Origin: JADGRA01 sp035622755
Lineage (GTDB): Bacteria > Myxococcota > Myxococcia > Myxococcales > Myxococcaceae
DNA length: 8,870 bases
Reading direction: 5' to 3'
Assembly: GCA_035622755.1 (NCBI GenBank)
Contig: DASPUU010000207.1
Coordinates: forward strand, 1-8,870
Of this stretch, positions 1 through 5,782 are shown piece after piece (position 1 is the stretch's first letter; each line of letters starts with the position of its first letter). Under the pieces are notes generated by a model, which ran no database searches, had not been told where the DNA came from, and saw only the letters and a program-made list of their open reading frames with translations. The position numbers and the translations under genes are program-made.

Positions 1-1697
1 TCGGCCAGGGCGGCGTGGGCCGGCGCCCAGTCCGCGTCGAGCGCGATGGCCTTCCGGAACTCGGCCATCGCCTCCGGCAAGATCTCGAAGGAGCCGGTGT
101 TCTCGAGCTGGCGGCCGCGCAGGTAGGCGGCATAGGCCTCCGGCCGGGTCGCTCGCGGCTCGGGGGCGCCGCCCCCGCTGCCGGGGAGCACCTTCATCCG
201 CAGCGCGCCGACCACCGCCCGGGAGATCTCGTCCTGGACGGCGAAGACGTCGGCCACGTCCCGGTCGAAGGTCTGGGACCAGAGCTGGTAGCCGTCGGCG
301 ACGTTGACCAGCTGCGCGGTGACGCGGAGCCGGCTGCCGGCCTTCTGCACGCTGCCCTCGAGGATGCTGGCCACCTCCAGCTTCTGACCCACGGTGCGCA
401 GGTCCTCGCTCTTCCCCTTGAAGGCGAAGGAGGAGGAGCGGGCGACGATATGGAGACCCGGGACCTGCGCCAGGGCGTTGAGGATCTCCTGGGCCACGCC
501 GTCGGAGAAGTATTCCTGGTCGTGCCCGGGGCTCATGTCGACGAAGGGGAGCACGGCGATCGACGGCGGCCGGGACTGCGGGGCGGGCTCCGGGGCACGT
601 CCGCGTCCGAGCCGGACCCCCACGCCCACCGCCAGCGCCACGAGCGCGGCGACGGCGACGCCGAGCGCCACCGGCCAGCGCCGTGGGCGTCTGTCGGCCA
701 GCGCCGCGGCGACGTCCGGGGCGTGCGGGAAGCGGCGGCGGGGGTCCCGGTCGAGGCACCGGAGGATGGTCCGGCTCCAGCGCGGGTCCAGACCCGGGGC
801 GGCCAGCTCGGGACGGGGCGGCGGAGCGTCGATGCGCCGTGCGGCGGTGGCCAGCGGAGTGTCTCCGGTGAAGGGGAGCCGCCCGGTCACCATCTGGTAC
901 ATGACCACGCCCAGCGCATAGACGTCGGTGGCGGGCGAGACATCGCTTCCGGTGACCTGCTCCGGCGCCATGTACTCCGGCGTCCCGAGGATGGCCCCGC
1001 CTCCGGTGAGTGCCTCCGGACCGCGGTCCTGCTCGAAGGCCCGGGCGATGCCGAAGTCGGTGATCGCCACCCGCATCCCACCGGTCCCCGCCTCCCCGGC
1101 GCGCGGCACGAGCATGACGTTGCCGCTCTTGAAGTCGCGGTGGACGACGCCCTCGGCGTGGGCGGCGGCCAGCCCCTCGCCCATCTGCTGAACCAGCGGG
1201 AGCGCCTCGGCGGTGGTCAGCTTGCCGTCGCGGGCGAGGCGAGCGGCGAGCGTCTCCCCCTCCAGGAACTCCATGGTCAGGAAATGCACCGGCGCTCCGG
1301 ATGCGGTCGTCGCCTGGTACAGCTCGTAGACCCGGCAGACGTTGGGATGGCTGACCCGGCGGGCGAGCAGCACCTCCCGGCGGAAGCGCTCCATGGCCGC
1401 GGGGTCGGCGGTGATGCGGCCCTCCAGCACCTTGAGGGCCACCCGCGTCCGGAGCATGACGTCGGTGGCCTCGTACACGCTCCCCATTCCGCCCCGGGCG
1501 ACGAAGCGGAGCACGGTGAAGCGGCCGGCGAGCATCTCCCCTGCCTGGAGGAGCGGCCCGGCGCCCTCCCCGCGCTCGGCGCCGGTGGGCTCGAGCGCCA
1601 CCGTGTCCCGGCTCTGGCGCTTGAGCGTGGCCGCCACCTCGGCGGCGGAGGCGCCCGGTGCCGCGCGCTCGTCCTTGGGGTCGACGTCGCCGCTCAC
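1..1697 (-). CDS. Membrane Ser/Thr protein kinase with TolB/FlgO-like and TPR C-terminal region (partial, C-terminus beyond window)
   Basis: This is a Hanks-type Ser/Thr kinase that would phosphorylate cytoplasmic targets. About 565 residues are visible with no stop, so the C-terminus lies beyond base 1. The kinase domain spans about residues 57-325: glycine loop RGGMGSVY (68-75), lysine in VALKV (K89), catalytic HRDFKSGN (H186, D188, N193), DFG (214-216) and APE (244-246). All key residues are present, so it should be active. One hydrophobic membrane segment follows at about 341-362. Beyond it, about 378-505, is a TolB/FlgO-like region starting SIAVLPF and containing ILEGSVQ, and then the start of a TPR (EAYAAYLRGRQ, MAEFRKAIALD). 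This order is common in Myxococcota and Acidobacteria kinases; the sensor role of the distal part is inferred. The GTG at 1697 is chosen because the kinase domain begins soon after. In-frame GTGs at 1718 and 1742 are alternatives, and none has a strong ribosome site. It diverges from the metallopeptidase gene. Confidence 0.93.
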   Translation of the reverse strand, partial: MSGDVDPKDERAAPGASAAEVAATLKRQSRDTVALEPTGAERGEGAGPLLQAGEMLAGRFTVLRFVARGGMGSVYEATDVMLRTRVALKVLEGRITADPAAMERFRREVLLARRVSHPNVCRVYELYQATTASGAPVHFLTMEFLEGETLAARLARDGKLTTAEALPLVQQMGEGLAAAHAEGVVHRDFKSGNVMLVPRAGEAGTGGMRVAITDFGIARAFEQDRGPEALTGGGAILGTPEYMAPEQVTGSDVSPATDVYALGVVMYQMVTGRLPFTGDTPLATAARRIDAPPPRPELAAPGLDPRWSRTILRCLDRDPRRRFPHAPDVAAALADRRPRRWPVALGVAVAALVALAVGVGVRLGRGRAPEPAPQSRPPSIAVLPFVDMSPGHDQEYFSDGVAQEILNALAQVPGLHIVARSSSFAFKGKSEDLRTVGQKLEVASILEGSVQKAGSRLRVTAQLVNVADGYQLWSQTFDRDVADVFAVQDEISRAVVGALRMKVLPGSGGGAPEPRATRPEAYAAYLRGRQLENTGSFEILPEAMAEFRKAIALDADWAPAHAALA

Positions 1698-1810
1698 AGC
1701 TCTCGGGGAGCGTCGCACCAAGCCCCGGAGCGCGGCAACCACGGCCGGATGGCGGCCCTTCCTCCGGCGGTGGTAGGACGGCAGATCCCACCCCTTCGTA
1801 GGGAGGCCCC
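1698..1810. promoter_or_regulatory. Divergent intergenic region between kinase and metallopeptidase genes
   Basis: These 113 bases separate two divergent genes, so promoters for both should lie here or inside the flanking coding ends. I see no convincing -35/-10 pair on either strand, and the DNA is as GC-rich as the genes. If the kinase starts at its upstream GTG (1718 or 1742), the region is shorter. It contains the ribosome site of the metallopeptidase gene and a small 4-bp inverted repeat (CCCT/AGGG, 1792-1803) beside it. Confidence 0.5.
1801..1806 (+). promoter_or_regulatory. Ribosome binding site of metallopeptidase gene
   Basis: GGGAGG lies 4 bases before the ATG at 1811. The spacing is short but the match is strong. 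Together with the conserved N-terminal motif right after the ATG, it supports this start. Its first three bases can pair with CCC at 1792-1794 in a small hairpin. Confidence 0.65.
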
Positions 1811-2668
1811 ATGGACTGGGAGTCCGAACGGCGGAGCGACAACGTCGAGGACCGCCGGGGCCTCGGGCGCCCGGTGGCCATCGGCGGGGGAGCGACGCTC
1901 ATCGTCGTGCTCCTCGGGCTGCTCTTCGGAGTCGACCCCTCGCAGCTTCTCCAGCTCCTCTCCCAGCAGGACACCACCGCGCCCGGGGCGAGCTCGCCGT
2001 CGACCGCCCCGGTGAAGGGGAGCCCGGCCGAGGAGCGCCAGAAGGACTTCGTCTCCGCCGTCCTGGGCAGCACCGAGGATACCTGGCCGACCATCCTCGC
2101 CCCGAGGGGCGTGCGCTACGTCCCGCCCAAGCTGGTGCTCTTCCGCGGCGGCGTGGAATCCGCCTGCGGCTTCGCCGAGGCCGCCTCCGGGCCCTTCTAC
2201 TGTCCACTCGACCAGCGCGTCTTCCTCGACCTGGCCTTCTTCGACGAGCTGGCCCGGCGCTTCGGCGCCCCGGGTGACTTCGCCCAGGCCTACGTGGTCG
2301 CCCACGAGATCGGCCATCACGTCCAGAAGCAGCTCGGCATCTTCGACAAGACCGATGCCGTGCGCCGGGGCGGCGACCGGGCGCTGGCCAACCGGATCTC
2401 GGTGCTCCAGGAATTGCAGGCCGACTGCTTCGCCGGGGTGTGGGCGAACCAGGCCAACAAGCGGCGTCCGATGCTCGAGCCCGGCGACGTGGAGGCGGGT
2501 CTGCGGGCCGCGGCGGCGGTGGGCGACGACACCCTGCAGCGGCGCGCCCGCGGGTACGTGGTTCCGGAGAGCTTCACCCACGGGTCCGCCGAGCAGCGGA
2601 CGGCGTGGCTCAGGCGTGGCCTCGAGTCCGGGAAGATCGAGGCCTGTGACACCTTCGCGGAGAACTGA
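1811..2668 (+). CDS. ypfJ: YpfJ-family neutral zinc metallopeptidase, membrane-anchored
   Basis: The 285-residue protein belongs to the putative neutral zinc metallopeptidase family typified by E. coli YpfJ (about 287 residues), so it looks full length. The N-terminus carries the family signature SDNVEDRR at residues 9-16. One membrane segment follows at about 22-41 and then a Pro/Ser/Thr-rich linker (about 52-72). The catalytic domain holds the zinc site AHEIGHH (H165, E166, H169) and downstream ELQADCFAG (201-209), which probably supplies the third ligand. C120 and C131 flank the conserved GPFYCP stretch (127-132), and C206 and C279 are also present. The short N-terminus rich in Arg and acidic residues suggests the catalytic domain faces the periplasm (inference). 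The natural substrates of this family are not established, as far as I know. The stop is 2 bases before the next ATG, which implies co-transcription with the acyl-CoA ligase. Confidence 0.95.
   Translation: MDWESERRSDNVEDRRGLGRPVAIGGGATLIVVLLGLLFGVDPSQLLQLLSQQDTTAPGASSPSTAPVKGSPAEERQKDFVSAVLGSTEDTWPTILAPRGVRYVPPKLVLFRGGVESACGFAEAASGPFYCPLDQRVFLDLAFFDELARRFGAPGDFAQAYVVAHEIGHHVQKQLGIFDKTDAVRRGGDRALANRISVLQELQADCFAGVWANQANKRRPMLEPGDVEAGLRAAAAVGDDTLQRRARGYVVPESFTHGSAEQRTAWLRRGLESGKIEACDTFAEN
2659..2663 (+). promoter_or_regulatory. Ribosome binding site of acyl-CoA ligase, inside the upstream gene
   Basis: GGAGA ends 7 bases before the ATG at 2671 and lies within the last codons of the metallopeptidase gene. 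This placement fixes the ligase start and suggests translational coupling: ribosomes finishing the peptidase at 2668 would already be at the ligase start. Confidence 0.7.
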
Positions 2669-2670
2669 CC

Positions 2671-4281
2671 ATGGCCGCCTCGCTCGGAACGATGATGGAC
2701 GCCCAGCTCACCCTCGACCACCTGGTCGACCGGGCGGAGAGGCTTTTCCCCAAGGTGGAGGTCGTCTCCCGCCGCCCGGACAGGAGCCTGCACCGCACCA
2801 CCTACGGGGCGGTGGCCGCCCGCGCCCGGAAGCTGGCCGAGGCCCTCGGCCGCTGGGGCCTCCGCCGGGGGGACCGGGTGGCCAGCCTGATGTGGAACCA
2901 CGCCACGCATCTCGAGCTCTACCTGGGCGTCCCGCTCGCCGGCGGCGTCGTGCACACCCTCAACCTCCGCCTCCACCCCGACGACCTGGCCTACATCGCC
3001 GGCCACGCCGGCGACCGGGTGCTGGTGGTGGACGAGGTGCTCGTCCCGCTGCTCGAGAAGTTCAAGTCCCGCGTGCCGCTCGACCGGGTGGTGGTGGTGC
3101 CCTCGGCCGGCGGAGGCGACTACGAGGCGCTGCTCGGCACCGCCACCGGGGGGTGGAAGCCCCCCACCCTGTCCGAGGGGGATGCCGCCGGCATGTGCTA
3201 CACGTCGGGCACCACCGGGCAGCCGAAGGGCGTGGTCTACACCCACCGGAGCAACATGCTCCACGCGCTCGCCGTGGCGCTGGTGGACACGCTCGCCCTC
3301 GGCCACTGCGACACGCTGCTCCCGGTGGTCCCCATGTTCCACGCCAACGCCTGGGGGGTGCCGTACGCGGCGACGCTGCTGGGGACGAAGCTGGTCTTCC
3401 CCGGCCCGCACCTCGATGCGGTGAGCCTCCTCGACCTGATGGAGTCGGAGCGGGTGACCATCGCCGCCGGTGTCCCCACCGTCTGGCTGGGAATCCTCGA
3501 GGCGCTGGAGAAGGAGCCGAAGCGGTGGAAGCTCGCCCCGGGCCTGCGCATGGTGGTGGGCGGCTCGGCCGCCCCGGAGTCGATGATCCGCGCCTTCGAC
3601 CGGCACGGGCTGACCGTGGTCCATGCCTGGGGGATGACCGAGATGTCGCCGGTGGGCTCGGTGAGCCGGCTGGGGCCGGATGCCGGCCAGCTCTCCGACG
3701 ACGAGCGCTACGCGGTGCGGGCCCGCCAGGGACGGCCCACGCCCCTGGTGGACATCCGCGCCATGGGGCCCTCCGGCGCCGTCCCCTGGGACGGGAACAC
3801 GCCCGGCGAGCTCCACGTCCGCGGCCCGTGGGTGGCGAGCTCCTACTACAACAACGACGAGGCGAGGGACCGCTGGACGGCGGACGGCTGGTTCCGCACC
3901 GGCGACGTGGTCAACATCGACGCCGGCGGGTCGATCAAGATCTGCGACCGGACCAAGGACCTGATCAAATCGGGCGGGGAGTGGATCTCCAGCGTCGATC
4001 TGGAGAACGCGCTGATGGGCCACCCGGCGGTGAAGGAGGCGGCGGTGGTCGCCGTGCCGCACCCGAAGTGGGGCGAGCGCCCGCTGGCCGCGGTGGTGCT
4101 CAAGGAGGGCGCCCGCCCGACGCCGGCCGAGCTGCGGGACTTCCTCGCCCCCCGCTTCGCCGCCTTCTGGCTGCCGGAGGCCTTCGTCTTCCTGGACGCC
4201 ATTCCCCGCACGTCGGCGGGGAAGTTCAAGAAGTCCACCCTGCGCGAGCAGTTCGCGGCCTGGACGTGGGAGAAGAGCTGA
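2671..4281 (+). CDS. Fatty acyl-CoA ligase (AMP-forming, FadD/AlkK-like)
   Basis: The protein activates a carboxylic acid, most likely a medium- or long-chain fatty acid, with ATP to an acyl-AMP and then to the CoA thioester. Its 536 residues match the family's usual length. The superfamily motifs appear in order: phosphate loop TSGTTGQPKG (178-187), PMFHANAWG (221-229), the GMTE core (321-324), RTGD (409-412) with the ATP-ribose aspartate D412, hinge DRTKDLIKSGGEWIS (426-440), and PRTSAGK (512-518) with catalytic lysine K518. All key residues are intact, so it should be active. The KSGGEWIS hinge and HANAWG stretch resemble AlkK/FadD acyl-CoA synthetases more than acetyl-CoA synthetases or amino-acid adenylation domains. 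Chain length cannot be read from the sequence. No membrane segment is obvious. The gene follows the metallopeptidase with a 2-base gap and converges on the TolC-family gene. Confidence 0.96.
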   Translation: MAASLGTMMDAQLTLDHLVDRAERLFPKVEVVSRRPDRSLHRTTYGAVAARARKLAEALGRWGLRRGDRVASLMWNHATHLELYLGVPLAGGVVHTLNLRLHPDDLAYIAGHAGDRVLVVDEVLVPLLEKFKSRVPLDRVVVVPSAGGGDYEALLGTATGGWKPPTLSEGDAAGMCYTSGTTGQPKGVVYTHRSNMLHALAVALVDTLALGHCDTLLPVVPMFHANAWGVPYAATLLGTKLVFPGPHLDAVSLLDLMESERVTIAAGVPTVWLGILEALEKEPKRWKLAPGLRMVVGGSAAPESMIRAFDRHGLTVVHAWGMTEMSPVGSVSRLGPDAGQLSDDERYAVRARQGRPTPLVDIRAMGPSGAVPWDGNTPGELHVRGPWVASSYYNNDEARDRWTADGWFRTGDVVNIDAGGSIKICDRTKDLIKSGGEWISSVDLENALMGHPAVKEAAVVAVPHPKWGERPLAAVVLKEGARPTPAELRDFLAPRFAAFWLPEAFVFLDAIPRTSAGKFKKSTLREQFAAWTWEKS

Positions 4282-4293
4282 GCGTCCGGCTCA
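4279..4293. other. Convergent gene ends with short inverted repeat
   Basis: The ligase stop (TGA, 4279-4281) and the TolC stop (read as TCA, 4291-4293) are the outer parts of a perfect 5-bp inverted repeat, TGAGC-GTCCG-GCTCA. There is no T-run on either side, so I do not call it a terminator. Only 9 bases separate the two genes, so transcripts from both sides probably overlap at their 3' ends. Confidence 0.4.
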
Positions 4294-5721
4294 CTGCGGA
4301 TCGTAGGTGCCGGCGGCGTTCTCCACCGCCAGCACGCCGAGCTGCGCGTTGAGCGTCTCCTGGATGAGCAGGAGCTCGGCCCGCTGGACGGCGCCGATGG
4401 CATCCTCCTGCTCCAGGTAGGTGGCCACCCCGGCGGCGGTGTTGACCTTGATCAGGGCCAGGTTCTCGCGGGCCAGCTGGACCTGCTCGGCGGCCTTGGT
4501 GCGGTTGGCGCGCGCCGACTCCAGCTCCAGCTGCGCGCGGCGGACGTCCTCCTTGGAGCTCAGGTCGAGCGCCAGGGCCTGGGCGGCGCTGGCCCGGGCG
4601 TTGGCCGAGGCCTCGCGCAGGGTGGCCTCCCGCAGCCCGCCGTCGAGGATGGTCCAGGTGAAGCCGAAGCTGAAGAACCAGCTGGTGTTCAGGCCGGTGA
4701 ACCCGGTGGCGTTGGTGAGCTGGTAGGCGCCGTTGAAGCCGATGCTGGGAAGGTAGCTGAGGATGACGCTGGTCTTGTTCACCTCGGCGGCGTCGGCCTG
4801 CGCCTTGGCGGCGAGCACGTCCGGACGCTTGGTGGGGGCGATGTCCTCGAGCTTGTCCAGCTCGGGGGGGAGCACCGGGTCGGGCGGCATCTCCACCTCG
4901 AAGTCCGGGTTGCGCTCGAGGAGGATGGCCAGCGCGGCCTTGGAGGCGGCGTAGGCGTAGCGGCTGGCGCGGAGGTTCTGCTCGGCCTGCGCCTTGCCGA
5001 TCTGCGCATTGAGCAGGAAGATCTTGTTCACCGATCCGGCGTCGTAGCGCACCTGGGCGTCCCGCTCGCGGGTGGTCTCGACGTTGAGGAGCAGCGCCTG
5101 CACCTCGGCGGCGCGGCGGAGCCCGGCGGCGGCGTAGTACTGCTGCGCGACGCCGAAGAGGGTGTTCCGCCGGACGTTGTCGTTGGTCAGCTCCGCCGCC
5201 CGGGCGGTCAGCGTGGCGGCGTGGATGGAGGCGATGAGCGAGGGAGCGATGATGGCCTGGCTCGCGGTGAGCTGGCCGTTCCACTGGTTCTGCTCCTGGA
5301 CGACGATCGACTGGTAGGTGGGCACCACGGTGAGGGCCGGGCTGGGGACCTGACCGGGAAGGGTGGCGGGCGGGGGCGCGTAGAACTGCGTCTCCGGCAC
5401 TCCCTGGCGGATGTAGAGGCCGGTGGGCGCGGCGAAGGCCGCCCCGACGTTGTTGTGGGTGTACTTCCCGCCCACCGCCACCTGGGGGAGATAGCCGGAG
5501 GCCGTCTTCCAGACGATCTCCCGCGCCGCCTCGTAGCGGGCCTGCGCCGCCTTGATGTCGAGGTTGCGCGCCCGCGCGGAGGTGAGCGCCGCATCGAGGG
5601 TGAGCAGCGGGAGGCCCGTCTCCGCCGGCGGGACCATCGGGTCGGGGAGCCCCTTGGAGGAGAACCCGAGGGGAGGCGACTGTCCGAGCAGCAGGGCCAC
5701 GGTGACGAGGGCGAGGTTCAT
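4291..5721 (-). CDS. TolC-family outer-membrane efflux protein
   Basis: This 476-residue protein is the outer-membrane channel of a tripartite efflux or type I export system, forming a trimeric barrel with a periplasmic helical tunnel. The two OEP repeats are visible at about residues 38-270 and 290-470. Each begins with long Ala/Glu-rich helices and then a strand following a LP motif (SGYLPQVAVGG, 75-85; SYLPSIGFNGAY, 322-333). Typical stretches include NLDIKAAQARYEAA (53-66), WTILDGG (356-362) and AGSVNKIFLLNAQ (228-240). The start ATG has a strong ribosome site and opens a hydrophobic leader (residues 2-12), although the leader lacks a positive charge before its core. Residues about 92-148 form a Pro-rich insert where the first outer loop is expected. 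No adaptor or inner-membrane pump gene is adjacent in the window. A membrane glycosyltransferase gene lies 61 bases upstream on the same strand and may share its transcript. The substrate is unknown. Confidence 0.95.
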   Translation of the reverse strand: MNLALVTVALLLGQSPPLGFSSKGLPDPMVPPAETGLPLLTLDAALTSARARNLDIKAAQARYEAAREIVWKTASGYLPQVAVGGKYTHNNVGAAFAAPTGLYIRQGVPETQFYAPPPATLPGQVPSPALTVVPTYQSIVVQEQNQWNGQLTASQAIIAPSLIASIHAATLTARAAELTNDNVRRNTLFGVAQQYYAAAGLRRAAEVQALLLNVETTRERDAQVRYDAGSVNKIFLLNAQIGKAQAEQNLRASRYAYAASKAALAILLERNPDFEVEMPPDPVLPPELDKLEDIAPTKRPDVLAAKAQADAAEVNKTSVILSYLPSIGFNGAYQLTNATGFTGLNTSWFFSFGFTWTILDGGLREATLREASANARASAAQALALDLSSKEDVRRAQLELESARANRTKAAEQVQLARENLALIKVNTAAGVATYLEQEDAIGAVQRAELLLIQETLNAQLGVLAVENAAGTYDPQ

Positions 5722-5782
5722 GGGGTGGTCCTCCCTAACCAGCTGGTCCGGCGCAGGCAGCACGCGTTTCGGTGAAGAATTG
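5722..5782 (-). promoter_or_regulatory. Short gap upstream of the TolC-family gene, with its ribosome site
   Basis: The gap is 61 bases. AGGGAGG (read on the minus strand, bases 5730-5736) sits 8 bases before the ATG at 5721. This strong site fixes the start, although the open frame continues far upstream into the preceding gene. No clear promoter or terminator is visible. The 10-bp palindrome ACCAGCTGGT at 5738-5747 is the only other symmetrical element, and it may be chance. Confidence 0.55.

Noticed and set aside
15..2015. Long plus-strand open frame (666 codons) opposite the kinase gene
   Set aside because: Its translation is low-complexity, rich in Gly, Arg, His and Pro, and has no recognisable domain. 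The opposite strand encodes a complete kinase domain with every catalytic motif. Very high third-position GC suppresses stop codons in antisense frames.
3088..3103. GTG-repeat run (GGTGGTGGTGGTG) in the ligase gene as a microsatellite or phase-variable tract
   Set aside because: It encodes a run of valines in a predicted beta strand. Trinucleotide changes would keep the frame, and nothing suggests variability.
2317..4062. Minus-strand open frame (581 codons) opposite the ligase gene
   Set aside because: It is antisense to an unambiguous acyl-CoA ligase, and its product is rich in His, Gly and Val without a recognisable fold.
2274..4352. Long plus-strand open frame (692 codons) overlapping the peptidase and ligase genes
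   Set aside because: It is a shifted frame of two genes whose motifs are complete in the other frame. Its translation is low-complexity.
5738..5747. 10-bp palindrome ACCAGCTGGT upstream of the TolC-family gene as an operator
   Set aside because: It is a single short palindrome in GC-rich DNA, with no second copy and no adjacent regulator gene. Chance is a sufficient explanation.
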